A DNA stretch of 64,000 bases from Gaiellasilicea sp963731615 (GTDB lineage: Bacteria > Actinomycetota > Thermoleophilia > Gaiellales > Gaiellaceae): NCBI GenBank assembly GCA_963731615.1, contig CAVSWD010000003.1, positions 62,001 through 126,000 of the forward strand. Direction: 5' to 3'. Positions 16,403-25,226 of this stretch are shown here, piece by piece. The position numbers were made by a program, and so were the translations under genes. The first letter of the stretch is position 1; each line of letters opens with the position of its first letter. The notes beneath the pieces were generated by a model that was not told the origin of the DNA, ran no database searches, and saw only the letters and a program-made list of their open reading frames with translations.

Positions 16403-16718
16403 CACCACCGCCCTCACGGCGCTCGCCCTCCTTGCCGCCGGTTGCGGGGTCGAGGACGCACAGCAGGAGGCCGCTCGCGAGGAAGTGCAGGCGCACGTGC
16501 GCTCGCTGAGCTCCGCCGAGCTGTACGACACCGACGACGTCCACTGCACGGACGCGTCCGGGATCTGGTTCGGCGAGGAGGAGACGAACGAGTTCACCTG
16601 CGCCGTGCGGGTCGTCGAGGGCGGCTGCGACTGGTTCGACGTGCGTGTCGACCGGGAGCGGCGGCGCGTGGCCGTGACACTGGCGCAGCGCGACGCCGGC
16701 TGCACCATCGGCTTCTGA
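16353..16718 (+). CDS. Putative lipoprotein of unknown function
   Basis: This 121-residue product starts MRTLPKTHLHPLTRRR, followed by a hydrophobic stretch and a lipobox LLAAGC, so it should be lipid-anchored and face outside. The mature part is small and acidic. It contains four cysteines after the lipidated one (VHCTDASG, FTCAVRV, GGCDWFD, AGCTIGF), which could form two disulfides. The start overlaps the bL19 tail. No family is recognised. It could join the rplS-rnhB transcript. Confidence 0.65.
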   Translation: MRTLPKTHLHPLTRRRSTTALTALALLAAGCGVEDAQQEAAREEVQAHVRSLSSAELYDTDDVHCTDASGIWFGEEETNEFTCAVRVVEGGCDWFDVRVDRERRRVAVTLAQRDAGCTIGF

Positions 16719-16771
16719 GCCTTGGAACGAATCCGGAACGAAGTCGTTGCAATGACGGCCGCGTTGGCGGC

Positions 16772-16777
16772 TACAGT
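16772..16777 (+). promoter_or_regulatory. Possible -10 element for rnhB
   Basis: TACAGT lies 7 bases before GTG 16785. A TTGCAA at 16747-16752 could be a -35 with 19-base spacing. If used, rnhB would be transcribed with almost no leader, which supports the GTG as the start codon. Confidence 0.35.
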
Positions 16778-16784
16778 CGGGACC

Positions 16785-17423
16785 GTGCCCCGCTCGACCG
16801 GTCAACGTCTGCTCTCGTACGACCGGAAGCTGGGCGCCCGCTTCGTCGCAGGCGCCGACGAGGCCGGGCGTGGGTCGCTGGCGGGGCCGCTCGTCGTCGC
16901 GGGCGTGCTGCTCGACTATGACTGCCTGCGCAACCACCGCGTCCGCCCGCTCGCATCGCTGAACGATTCCAAGCAGGTCTTGCCGGCCGAACGCGAAGAG
17001 CTCTTTCTCGCCGTCGTGGGCTGCGCCGCTCGCATCAGCGTCCGCGTGATTCCCTGCACGGACATCGACCGGGACGGCCTGCACCGCTCGAACCTGTCGG
17101 GGTTGCGCTCGGTGCTCGCCGACCTGACGCCGCCGGCGGAGGCGTGTCTCGTCGACGGATTCCGGCTCGGCCCGGCGGCGCCGGCGCACCGTGCTGTCGT
17201 CGACGGCGACACGAAGAGCGCGGCGATCGCTGCCGCCTCGATCGTCGCGAAGGTCACTCGCGACCGCGTCATGCGCCGGCTCGATGCGCTCTATCCGCGC
17301 TACGGCTTCGCGCGCCACGCCGGCTACATCACACCCGGACACTCCGCCGCCGTCCGCGAGCACGGGCCGAGCGACCAGCACCGGCTCTCCTTCAACGCCC
17401 TCGCCTATGCCACGCAACCCTGA
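16785..17423 (+). CDS. rnhB: Ribonuclease HII
   Basis: RNase HII removes ribonucleotides and RNA primers from DNA. The signature GADEAGRGSLAGPLVVAGVLL provides the first catalytic Asp and Glu. VDGFRLG and VVDGDTKSAAIAAASIVAKVTRD carry the remaining acidic residues and the conserved Ser/Ala helix. It ends PGHSAAVREHGPSDQHRLSFN. Starts at TTG 16722 and ATG 16752 are also in frame. GTG 16785 is preferred for its match to family length (212 residues) and its promoter. It overlaps yraN by 17 bases. Confidence 0.95.
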   Translation: MPRSTGQRLLSYDRKLGARFVAGADEAGRGSLAGPLVVAGVLLDYDCLRNHRVRPLASLNDSKQVLPAEREELFLAVVGCAARISVRVIPCTDIDRDGLHRSNLSGLRSVLADLTPPAEACLVDGFRLGPAAPAHRAVVDGDTKSAAIAAASIVAKVTRDRVMRRLDALYPRYGFARHAGYITPGHSAAVREHGPSDQHRLSFNALAYATQP

Positions 17424-17730
17424 CGAGCGTCGCGCCGCCCGCCACTACCGGTTACGCGGCTACCGGATTCTCGGCGCCAACGTCTGGGCGGGCGGCTACG
17501 AGCTCGACCTGATCGCGCGCCGCGGGCGGCGGCTCGTCTTCTGTGAGGTCAAGGGCAAGTCCGGCCCGGGCTTCGGCGACCCGCTCGAGATGGTCGACGA
17601 GGAGAAGGTACGTCGGCTGCAGCGTGCAGCGGAGTGCTGGCTCGCGCGCAATCCGGATCTGGCCGGTCTGGAGTGCCGGTTCGAGGTGGTCGCGGTGCGT
17701 GCCGGCGAGCTCGAGCGGCTCGCGGTTTAA
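17407..17730 (+). CDS. yraN: YraN family (UPF0102) endonuclease-fold protein
   Basis: This 107-residue protein contains RRAARHYRLRGYRILGANVWAGGYELDLIARRGRRLVFCEVKGKSG. The E-x-D and E-V-K residues form a PD-(D/E)XK-like nuclease site. YraN usually follows rnhB, and comM and dprA are frequent neighbours; here they lie about 3 kb away beyond an insertion of htpX, VOC and methyltransferase genes. The function is unproven, but DNA processing is likely. The ATG overlaps the rnhB end. Confidence 0.9.
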   Translation: MPRNPDERRAARHYRLRGYRILGANVWAGGYELDLIARRGRRLVFCEVKGKSGPGFGDPLEMVDEEKVRRLQRAAECWLARNPDLAGLECRFEVVAVRAGELERLAV

Positions 17731-17854
17731 CCCTCCTGCAACACGTCACGACCGCCCTTGCGGCTACGATTTGCGTTGCCGGAAGGCACTATCCCCGAAC
17801 GGACGCACTCGTCACAACGGCCTGGCTGACACAGCCTTCGGCCCGGGCGCGCAG

Positions 17855-17923
17855 GCCACCGCTCCAAGCGGGTCGGTGGCGGGAGAAACTTCCGGCTGAA
17901 GCAGACACATCATTCAGCCGGAA
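17855..17923 (+). promoter_or_regulatory. Structured leader of htpX (two stem-loops)
   Basis: The 211-base gap before htpX is the only long non-coding leader in this half of the window. It contains GCCACCG at 17855-17861 pairing with CGGTGGC at 17874-17880. It then contains a perfect 11-bp stem, TTCCGGCTGAA (17890-17900) with TTCAGCCGGAA (17913-17923), around a 12-base loop. The second stem ends in the probable ribosome-binding sequence GGAAAGGA (17920-17927), so it could hide it. An RNA thermometer or a repressor operator are both plausible for this stress protease gene. Confidence 0.5.
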
Positions 17924-17941
17924 AGGAACACCGAAGCAGTC

Positions 17942-18823
17942 ATGTCGATTACCCGCACCAAGTTCATGACCCAGGCGCGTACCTGGATCATCATCTCCGG
18001 GCTCACCGCCCTCTTCGTCGGCCTCGGCTACATGTTCGGAGGCTCGGCCGGGCTCCTGCTCTTCGCAGGCATCGCGGTGATCTTCAACCTCGCGATGTTC
18101 TGGTTCTCGGACAAGCTCGCGCTCAAGTCGAGCAAGGCACGCCCGGTCGAGCAGAGCGAGGCGCCGGAGCTCTACCGCGACATCGAGGAGATCGCCGCCA
18201 AGGCCGGCGTGCCGATGCCGCGCGTCTACCTGATCCCCTCCGAGCAGCCCAACGCGTTCGCGACCGGCCGGAGCCCCAAGAAGGCCGTCGTCGCGGTGAC
18301 CGAGGGATTGCTCCGCTACCTGCCGCGCGAGCAGGTTCGCGGAGTCCTCGCGCACGAGATTGCGCACATCGCCAACCGCGACATCCTCGTGATGACGATT
18401 GCCGCGATGATCGGCGCAGCGATCGCGGCGATCGCGAACATCCTCCAGTTCTCGATGCTCTTCGGAGGCGACGACGAGGACTCGAACCCGCTGGGAATCG
18501 TCGGCGCGCTCGCCGCGATCATCGTGGCGCCGATCGCCGCGATGATCCTGCAGCTCGCCGTGTCACGTCAGCGCGAGTACCTCGCCGACGCGACGGCGGC
18601 ACAGTACCTCGGCGAGGGCCGGCCGCTGGCCGAGGCGCTCGGCACGCTCGAGCGTGGAGTCGAGGCGGTGCCGATGAACGTCAACCCGGCGACCGAGTCG
18701 CTCTACATCGCCAACCCGCTCAGCCGGCGCGGCATGACGGCGCTCTTCTCGACGCACCCGCCGATGGAAGAGCGGATCAGGCGCCTGCGCGAGCTCGACG
18801 CCGCGTCAGGGATCCACTACTAG
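17942..18823 (+). CDS. htpX: Membrane zinc metalloprotease HtpX
   Basis: HtpX (M48B) degrades damaged membrane proteins with the active site on the cytoplasmic side. The 293-residue protein has two N-terminal membrane helices (about 15-52), and LAHEIAHIANRD near residue 138 provides the zinc ligands and catalytic Glu. Two further helices follow (about 150-205), then REYLADATAA with the third zinc ligand Glu. It ends FSTHPPMEERIRRLREL, as in the family. It has its own structured leader and a strong hairpin terminator, so it is probably a single-gene unit. Confidence 0.96.
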   Translation: MSITRTKFMTQARTWIIISGLTALFVGLGYMFGGSAGLLLFAGIAVIFNLAMFWFSDKLALKSSKARPVEQSEAPELYRDIEEIAAKAGVPMPRVYLIPSEQPNAFATGRSPKKAVVAVTEGLLRYLPREQVRGVLAHEIAHIANRDILVMTIAAMIGAAIAAIANILQFSMLFGGDDEDSNPLGIVGALAAIIVAPIAAMILQLAVSRQREYLADATAAQYLGEGRPLAEALGTLERGVEAVPMNVNPATESLYIANPLSRRGMTALFSTHPPMEERIRRLRELDAASGIHY

Positions 18824-18832
18824 CGTGCGCAA

Positions 18833-18862
18833 GATCGGGATCCGCGAAAGCGGATCCCGATC
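18833..18862 (+). terminator. Terminator hairpin after htpX
   Basis: A perfect 13-bp stem GATCGGGATCCGC / GCGGATCCCGATC is capped by a GAAA tetraloop and starts 9 bases after the htpX stop. No T-run follows. The stability and position make it the end of the htpX transcript. Confidence 0.7.
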
Positions 18863-18932
18863 GCGCGAAGATCCCTGAAGGGGCCGCCCGCGGCCCTGCA
18901 TCGTTGTGTCGCCGTGTAGGCACAATGAACGC

Positions 18933-19130
18933 ATGCGTAGTGGTCTCTGGCGGCGGATCAAGCGAGCCCTCGGGCTCGCGCCGCCGGAGCCACCCTCCGC
19001 GCCGCCCGACGAGGAGCCCGCGCTCGTGCCGACGGGTGGGCCGCGCCGGCCGCTGGGTGCGAGCGGGGTGACGCTCGAGCTCCCCGAGGAGCCGCAGGAC
19101 ACGGACGCTCGCGGGCGCGAGGCTTCGTAG
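18933..19130 (+). CDS. Small hypothetical protein, proline-rich
   Basis: This 65-residue ORF has a basic N-terminus (MRSGLWRRIKRALG), a Pro/Glu-rich middle, and a hydrophilic tail. There is no signal peptide, membrane helix or known domain. A CACAAT hexamer ends 6 bases before the ATG, the same spacing as other leaderless candidates here. Codon use fits the neighbours. The basic amphipathic start could bind membrane or nucleic acid, but this is only a guess. Confidence 0.45.
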   Translation: MRSGLWRRIKRALGLAPPEPPSAPPDEEPALVPTGGPRRPLGASGVTLELPEEPQDTDARGREAS

Positions 19131-19134
19131 CGAC

Positions 19135-19518
19135 CTAGAACTCGCGGACGACGGCCTCGACGTTGTTGCCGTCGGGGTCGAGCAGAAACGCCGCGTAGTA
19201 GCGGCCGGCGTCGTCCGAGCTGTACTGCTCGCGGACGCCCGGCGGGCCGTTGTCGGCGTAGCCGCCCTCGATGCCAGCGCTGTGAAAGGCGTCCACCTGC
19301 GCTCGTGAGCTTGCGACGAACGCAATGTGAATCGGACCACCAGGGTCGCCTTCGTAGACGACGAGATTCGCGAACTGGGCGCCGCGGTCGCTCTCCCACA
19401 ATGGCGGAATCTCGAGCGTTGCGAGGACTGCTGTGTAGAAGGCGATGCTGGCGGCGGGGTCGTGCACGCCGATCTTGACGTGGTCGAAGACGACACGCGT
19501 CCAGTCCCAGTCGGCCAT
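19135..19518 (-). CDS. VOC family (glyoxalase/bleomycin-resistance fold) protein
   Basis: This 127-residue protein reads FDHVKIGVHDPAASIAFYTAVLATLEIPPL at the start and YYAAFLLDPDGNNVEAVVREF at the end. Both are hallmarks of the vicinal oxygen chelate fold, and a metal site could use the His in HVKIGV and the final Glu. A typical small single-domain lyase/dioxygenase-type enzyme of unknown substrate. The ATG at 19518 is preferred over an upstream start at 19566 that would run into the divergent methyltransferase gene. Confidence 0.85.
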   Translation of the reverse strand: MADWDWTRVVFDHVKIGVHDPAASIAFYTAVLATLEIPPLWESDRGAQFANLVVYEGDPGGPIHIAFVASSRAQVDAFHSAGIEGGYADNGPPGVREQYSSDDAGRYYAAFLLDPDGNNVEAVVREF

Positions 19519-19553
19519 GGAGGCGACGATAACAGCGCGGCGAATGGGTAGCT

Positions 19554-20658
19554 GTGGCGCTGACACAGACGCAGCTGTACAGCCAGATCGACCACAGCCT
19601 GTCCTGGTCCGAGCGCGAACTCCCCGAGCGTGAGCGGACGAAGCACGTGCATCGGCTGCATCCCTACCTCGGCAAGTTCGTGCCCCAGCTCGTCGAGGCG
19701 TTGCTCGACCGCTACGTACGACCGGGCGGCCGTGTGCTCGATCCGTTCGCCGGATCCGGGACGACGCTCGTCCAGGCGCTCGAGTCGGGCTACGACGCCG
19801 TCGGCGTCGACATCGCGGCTTTCAATGCGCTTCTGGTCGCGGTCAAGACCCGTGAGCACGACCTCGAGCAGCTCGACGCCGACGTGCGGGAGATCGGCTT
19901 CCGGCTCAGTGCCTCCTCCGAGCCCCCGACCGGGTTCGCGCGAACCTGGTTCGCGCCACAGGCGGCGGCGGAGCTGCTCCACTTCCGCTCGCTGATCCCG
20001 GAGTACTCGAGCCAGGATGTCCTGCGCGTCGTCCTGGCCCGTGCCGCACGATCCGCGCGGCTGACGACCCACTTCGATCTTGACTTCCCGCGTCAGCCGC
20101 AGCGGGGCGAGTACTGGTGCCACAAGCACCGGAAGACGTGCCGTCCGGTCGCGAGCGCGAACAAGTTCCTCTCCCGCTACCTGCTCGACACCGCCGTCCG
20201 GATCCGGCGATTCGCCGAAGTGCGCGACCCGCGGCGCGCGGCGGTCGTGCTGCACGGTGACGCCCGAGACCTCGAGCTGGGCGGGCCGTACGACGGGATC
20301 GTGACCTCACCGCCGTATCCGGGCTTGATCGACTATCACGAGCAGCACCGGTACGCCTACGAGCTGCTCGGGCTGGACGACCGGCGCGAGCGTGAGCTCG
20401 GCGCGGCCGCGCGCGGGTCGGGCAAAGCGGCGCTCGAGGAGTACACGAGCGGGATCGCTGCCGTGCTCGCGCGATGCCGCGAGGCGGTGCGGCCGCGGAG
20501 CTCCGATCTGCATCGTCGTCAACGATCGCCGGGAGCTCTATCCGGAGCTGCTCGAGCGCGCGGGGCTCCGGCTCGACGAGCGACTCGAACGTCACGTCAA
20601 CCGGCGAACCGGCCGGCGGGCGGGCGAGTACTTCGAGTCGATCCTGATCTGTCGCTGA
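19554..20658 (+). CDS. DNA methyltransferase (N4-cytosine/N6-adenine class), frame break near the 3' end
   Basis: SAM-dependent DNA methylase. Residues 30-52 (HVHRLHPYLGKFVPQLVEALL) precede motif I DPFAGSGTT at 63-71. Catalytic motif IV TSPPY is at 251-255, leaving about 180 residues between for target recognition. A WCHKHRKTC cluster (188-196) could bind zinc. After residue about 312 the frame drifts into an Arg-rich sequence. Shifting one base at 20490-20498 restores ICIVVNDRRELYPELLERAGLRL, then GEYFESILICR and TGA at 20656-20658. No restriction gene is adjacent. It is followed by comM and dprA, so a link to DNA uptake is possible. Confidence 0.8.
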
Positions 20659-20711
20659 ATCGTTCGACTTCGGTCACACACCCGTAGCGGGTGCCTCCGT
20701 ACCGTCGGAGG

Positions 20712-22167
20712 GTGCTCGCGCGCTCCGTCACTCACGCGCTCGTCGGGCTCGAGCCACGGCGCGTGGAGGTCGAGGCGCACATCGAGACCGGTATCCCCGG
20801 CTTCGCGATCGTCGGGCTTGCCGACCGCGCCTGTGCGGAGGCGAAGCACCGCGTCCGTAGCGGCATCGGCTCCGCCCAGCTCGAATGGCCGCTGAAGCGG
20901 ATCACGGTCAACCTCGCGCCGGCGGGTCTGCGCAAGGAAGGCTCCGGCTTCGATCTCTCGATCGCGCTCGCGGTGCTGGCGGCGTCGCAACAGATCCCGG
21001 CCGAACGGCTGGCTGAGCACTCCGCCGTGGGCGAGCTGGCGCTGGACGGGCGGGTACGTCCCGTCCGCGGCGTCATTCGCGGTCGCCGAGGGAGCACGGC
21101 GGGCAGGGCTCGAGCGAATCCTCTGCGCACGCGAGTCGGCGTGCGAGGCGGAGTACGGCGGCGTCGAGGCGGTGCCGGTGCGGCATCTCGCGGAGGCGGT
21201 CGCCTATCTCCGCGGCGAGTTGCGGCCACCGCCGGCCGATCCGCCCGACGAGGCGAGCGAGCCCGATCCGCCCGATCTCGCCGACGTGCGTGGCCAGGAG
21301 CGTGCCCGCCGTGCGCTCGAGCTGGCTGCGGCAGGCGGTCACAACCTGCTACTCGCCGGGCCGCCCGGTACGGGCAAGACGATGCTCGGCCGGCGCCTGC
21401 CCTCGATCCTCCCCCCGCTCGAGCCGCGCGAGGCCCTGGAGGTGATGCGGATCCACTCTGTCGCGGGCGTGCTGTCGCCCGAGCAGCCCTTCGTCACGCA
21501 GCGGCCATTTCGCGCGCCTCATCATAGTGCGTCCACGGCCGCGATCGTCGGCGGCGGCCCAGGGCCGCGGCCCGGCGAGGCGAGCCTGGCGCACCGTGGC
21601 GTCCTACTGCTCGACGAGCTGCCTGAGTTCCAGCGCCCAGCGCTCGAGGCGCTTCGGCAGCCGCTCGAGGACGGGGTCGTAGCCGTCGCGCGCGCTTCCG
21701 GCCAGGCGCTCTTCCCGGCCCGCTTTCAGCTGATCGCGACGATGAACCTGTGCCCATGCGCCGGCCGAGGGGATCCCGCCGCCGGGTGCTCGTGCTCACC
21801 GCAGCGGCTTGCCTCATTCCGGGACAAGCTCTCGCGCGCCCTCCTCGACCGCTTCGACCTCGTCGTCACGGTGCCGCGACCGCAGGCGAAGGAGCTCGCC
21901 GCCGGGCCCTCGGAGCCGTCTCCGCCGGTTCGCGAGCGGGTCGTGGCTGGGCGGGCACGACTGGCCGGCGAGCCGTTCCGGCGAAACGCGGAGGCAGACG
22001 AAATGCTGAGCCGCGCCGTCGAGCGGCTGCCGCTTTCCGGGCGAGGCCGGGCACGCGTCGCCCGCGTTGCGAGGACTGCGGCAGCGCTGGCGGGCTCCGA
22101 GACGGTGCTTCCCGAGCACGTCGCCGAGGCGCTCGCCTACCGCTCCCCGAAGGAGTTGGCGCAATGA
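20712..22167 (+). CDS. comM: YifB/ComM family AAA+ helicase (Mg-chelatase-like), frame break
   Basis: ComM is a hexameric AAA+ branch-migration helicase used in natural transformation. The N-terminal part has ETGIPGFAIVGLADRACAEAKHRVRS and LAPAGLRKEGSGFDLSIALAVLAA. The AAA+ part has LLLAGPPGTGKTML, HHSASTAAIVGGG, LLLDELPEF and the CPCAGRGDPAAGCSCSP zinc-like segment. The two parts are in different frames. Deleting one T of ATT at 21075-21077 joins them as VRGVIAVAEGARRAGLERIL. GTG 20712 gives the family-typical VLARSVTHALVGLE start. The stop overlaps dprA by ATGA. Confidence 0.92.
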
Positions 22168-23159
22168 ACAGCTCAGTGACCGAGCTCGCTCTGGCGACGT
22201 TCGCGGCCATGACCGATGCCCATCTCGTGGGCGCGCCGCGCAGCGCTCGCTTCGCCGCCTTCAAGCAGGCGTTCGACGAGCAGGCGGAGCTGGCGAGACT
22301 CAGGCGGCTCGGCTTCCGTTTCGTCGCTCGCTCGGATCCCGCCCTGCCGCCACTCCTGCGGGCGATTCATGATCCGCCGCCGGGGCTCTTCCTGCGCGGC
22401 GATGCCGACGCGGCCCTGCTCGTCCAGCCTGCCGTCGCGATCGTCGGCGCCCGTGCATGCTCAGCCTACGGACGACAGGTCGCCCGCGGCCTCGGCCGCG
22501 ATCTCGCCGGAGCCGGCCTCGTTGTCGTCAGCGGCCTCGCGCGCGGGATCGATTCGGAGGCGCATCGGGGCGCGCTCGAGAGCGGCGGCACGACCGTCGC
22601 CGTGCTCGGCTGCGGGATCGACCGCGACTATCCGGCTGCCAACCGCGAGCTGGCCGGCCAGATCGCCGAGAGGGGGCTGGTTGTCTCGGAGTACGCACCT
22701 GGAGTCGAACCGGCGCCGTGGCGCTTTCCGGCCCGGAACCGGATCGTCGCCGGCCTCTGTGCGGCGACGGTCGTCGTCGAGGCTCGCGAGCGCAGCGGAG
22801 CCCTGATCACGGCCGACTTCGCGCTCGAGGAAGGTCGCGAGGTGTTTGCGGTGCCGGGTGAGATCACGAGCGCTCTGTCGGCGGGCGCGAACGCTCTCCT
22901 CCGGCTCGGCGCGGTTCCGCTCACGTGCGCCCAGGATGTCCTCGAGAGCTACGGGATCGAACCGACTAACCGCCTCGAGGCGGACGTCGGGCCTGCGGCC
23001 GCAGCCGTCCTCGCCTGCGTGCGGGATGCCGCGGCGAGCGCCGACGAGCTCGCGCGCTCGACCGGGCTCAGCGCGGGGGAGCTTGCGGCCGCACTGACGG
23101 AGCTCGAGCTCGCCGGCGTGGTTCAGATGGACGAGGGGGTCTATCGGGCCTGTGGCTAG
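22164..23159 (+). CDS. dprA: DNA-processing protein DprA
   Basis: DprA loads RecA onto incoming single-stranded DNA during transformation. The 331-residue protein contains the Rossmann-like core: AIVGARACSAYGRQVARGL, VVVSGLARGIDSEAHRGAL, GGTTVAVLGCGIDRDYPAANREL, PARNRIVAGL and ERSGALITADFALEEGREVFAVPG. A C-terminal winged-helix-like tail (ASADELARSTGLSAGELAAAL) is present. ATG at 22164 overlaps the comM stop, so the two are coupled. Confidence 0.96.
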   Translation: MNSSVTELALATFAAMTDAHLVGAPRSARFAAFKQAFDEQAELARLRRLGFRFVARSDPALPPLLRAIHDPPPGLFLRGDADAALLVQPAVAIVGARACSAYGRQVARGLGRDLAGAGLVVVSGLARGIDSEAHRGALESGGTTVAVLGCGIDRDYPAANRELAGQIAERGLVVSEYAPGVEPAPWRFPARNRIVAGLCAATVVVEARERSGALITADFALEEGREVFAVPGEITSALSAGANALLRLGAVPLTCAQDVLESYGIEPTNRLEADVGPAAAAVLACVRDAAASADELARSTGLSAGELAAALTELELAGVVQMDEGVYRACG

Positions 23160-23162
23160 CAT
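23157..23162 (+). promoter_or_regulatory. -10 element of the DAO gene (leaderless)
   Basis: TAGCAT overlaps the dprA stop codon and ends exactly 6 bases before GTG 23169, with no Shine-Dalgarno sequence between. That spacing places the first transcribed base at the start codon. The same 6-base gap recurs at 32097, 44551 and 61252. Confidence 0.45.
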
Positions 23163-23168
23163 CGTCGC

Positions 23169-24293
23169 GTGGCTGATTCCTACTGGCTCTCCGAACCGGC
23201 CGCGAGCCTGGTCTCACGACCCCTCGCCGGTTCTCCCGACGTCGACGTTGTCGGCGGAGGCATCACCGGCATCTCGTGTGCGCTCACGCTGGCCGAGGCC
23301 GGCAAGCGTGTTCGCGTGCACGAGGCGCGCGAGGTCGCCTCCGGTGCGAGCGGCCGCAACGGTGGATTTGCGCTTCGCGGCGGCGCGATGGCATATGACA
23401 GTGCCCGCGAGTGGCTCGGTCATGCGCAGGCGGCCGACTACTGGCGGCTGACCGAGGCGTACGTCGACCGGATGGCTGCGCTGGGCGGGGACGCGCTCCG
23501 GCGGACTGGGAGCCTTCGCCTCGCCGGCGACGACGAGCGCGACGACCTCCGCGCCGAGTACGAGGCGCTGCGCGAGGACGGCTTCGCTGCTGAGTGGCGG
23601 GACGAGCTTCCGGACCCACTGGCGGGAAGGTTCCCGGGCGCGCTCTTTCACCCCGCGGACGCCGTTCTGCAACCGGCGCGTCTCGTACGGCGGCTGGCGG
23701 CTGCCGCAGCGGCAGCGGGTGTCGAGATCCGCGAGCACGCGCGCGTCGGCGACCTGGACGAGCTCGAGGCGGCGACGGCCGTGATCGCGACCGACGGCTA
23801 CCCGAGCGGATTGCTCGGTGAGCTCGAAGGGCTGATCATTCCGACGCGCGGCCAGATGCTCGCGACCGAACCGCTCTCTGAGCAGCTCTTTCCGCTGCCA
23901 CATTACGGCCGCCACGGCCTCGACTACTGGCACCAGAACGAGGAGGGACGGCTGCTCGTGGGTGGTTTTCGCGACGCAGACATGGACTCCGAGTTCACGG
24001 CGACCGAGGCGACGACCGAGCGGATCCAGGGGGCGTTGGACAACTTCGTCGAGCAGCTGCTCGGACGCCTGCCGAAGATCACGCATCGGTGGTCGGGCGT
24101 CTTCGGGCTCGTGCCCGACCTGATGCCCGTCGTCGGGCCGGTTCCGGGCCGGGACGGCCTCTGGGTTGCCGGCGGCTACTCGGGCCACGGCAACGTGCTC
24201 GGCCTGATGTGCGGCGACCTCGTCGCGCAGGCGATCGCCGGCGAGACGCATCCGATGCTCGAGCCGATGGCCCCGGCGCGCCTGCTCGGCTAG
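23169..24293 (+). CDS. FAD-dependent amine/amino-acid oxidase (DAO family)
   Basis: This 374-residue flavoenzyme carries VDVVGGGITGISCALTLAEAGKRVRVHEAREVASGASGRNGG, a GxGxxG-type FAD site with the GASGRNGG loop typical of DAO-family oxidases such as gamma-glutamylputrescine or glycine oxidases. The C-terminal part has RWSGVFGLVPDLMPVVGPVPG and GGYSGHGNVLGLMCGDLVAQAI, which close the FAD pocket. The substrate is not determined. It converges with an ornithine-cyclodeaminase-family gene (4-base overlap), which fits amino-acid or polyamine catabolism. Confidence 0.88.
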   Translation: MADSYWLSEPAASLVSRPLAGSPDVDVVGGGITGISCALTLAEAGKRVRVHEAREVASGASGRNGGFALRGGAMAYDSAREWLGHAQAADYWRLTEAYVDRMAALGGDALRRTGSLRLAGDDERDDLRAEYEALREDGFAAEWRDELPDPLAGRFPGALFHPADAVLQPARLVRRLAAAAAAAGVEIREHARVGDLDELEAATAVIATDGYPSGLLGELEGLIIPTRGQMLATEPLSEQLFPLPHYGRHGLDYWHQNEEGRLLVGGFRDADMDSEFTATEATTERIQGALDNFVEQLLGRLPKITHRWSGVFGLVPDLMPVVGPVPGRDGLWVAGGYSGHGNVLGLMCGDLVAQAIAGETHPMLEPMAPARLLG

Positions 24294-25225
24294 AGCTCGA
24301 GCTGCGGCAGGTCGAGCTCGTCGGCCCGCTCGTACGCTGCGATCGCGACCGCCAGATCCTGGATCGCGAGCCCGGTCGAGTCGAAGATCGTGATCTCGTC
24401 GTCCGATCGGCGTCCCGCCGCCTGGTCGATGAGCACCGCGCCGAGCTCGGTCACGTCGGAGCGCCCGATTACGCCCGCCTCGACCGCCGCGGCAAGCTCG
24501 CCGCCGTGGCTCGCCTGCTCCCATTCGTCGCAGAAGACGCGCGCGCGTCGGATTTCAGCGACCGCAATCTCGGCTTTCCCCGGGCCGTCGGCGCCCATCA
24601 GGCTGACGTGCTGCCCCGGCCGGAGCGATCCTTCTTGCAGCAGGATCGCCTTGCCCGGGGTGACGGTCACGACGATGTCGGCGGTGAGCGCCTCCGTCAG
24701 GGTTGCGGCAACCCGAGCGCCGAGCTTCGTAGCCGTCGCCCGCGCGCGTTCCGTATCCACGTCCCAGATCGCGACCGCCCGGCCGAGCGCGACGAAGGTT
24801 CGGGCGGCGGCTCGTCCGTTCACGCCCGCCCCGACGACCGCGACCGAGCCGGCTGCCCGACCGAGCGTCTCCGCAGCCAGGGCCGCCGCCGCGCCCGTCC
24901 GAAGCGCCGTCACTGAGCCGGCCTCCAGAACGGCCTGGACCACCCCGGTCTCCGCGGCGGAGAGAACGACGAGTCCACTCACCGTCGGCAGCCCGCGCGC
25001 CGGGTTCCCGGGGAACGACGTGACCCATTTCAGGAGCGCATGGCCGCCGCCGAGCGCGGGCATCGCCCGGAAGTCGCCTGCCGGATAGTTGGCGACGTAG
25101 AGCTTCGGCTGCATCGTCCACTCGCCGCGCGCGTGCGCCACGAACGCGTCGCGCACCGCCGCGTACGCGGCCTCGGGCGGCACCGCCTCCTCGACGGCGC
25201 GCGCGGAGAAGAACGGCACCGTCAC
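24290..25225 (-). CDS. Ornithine cyclodeaminase/mu-crystallin family protein
   Basis: This 311-residue NAD(P)-dependent enzyme has HALLKWVTSFPGN (substrate-binding Lys), a Rossmann segment SVAVVGAGVNGRAAARTFVAL, and IFDSTGLAIQDLAVAIAAYE with the conserved Asp. The family includes ornithine cyclodeaminase, archaeal-type alanine dehydrogenase and ketimine reductases; the substrate cannot be fixed from sequence. The gene ends one base from the pntB end and may be on the same minus-strand transcript as the pnt genes, downstream of them. Confidence 0.87.
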   Translation of the reverse strand: MTVPFFSARAVEEAVPPEAAYAAVRDAFVAHARGEWTMQPKLYVANYPAGDFRAMPALGGGHALLKWVTSFPGNPARGLPTVSGLVVLSAAETGVVQAVLEAGSVTALRTGAAAALAAETLGRAAGSVAVVGAGVNGRAAARTFVALGRAVAIWDVDTERARATATKLGARVAATLTEALTADIVVTVTPGKAILLQEGSLRPGQHVSLMGADGPGKAEIAVAEIRRARVFCDEWEQASHGGELAAAVEAGVIGRSDVTELGAVLIDQAAGRRSDDEITIFDSTGLAIQDLAVAIAAYERADELDLPQLEL

Positions 25226-25226
25226 G

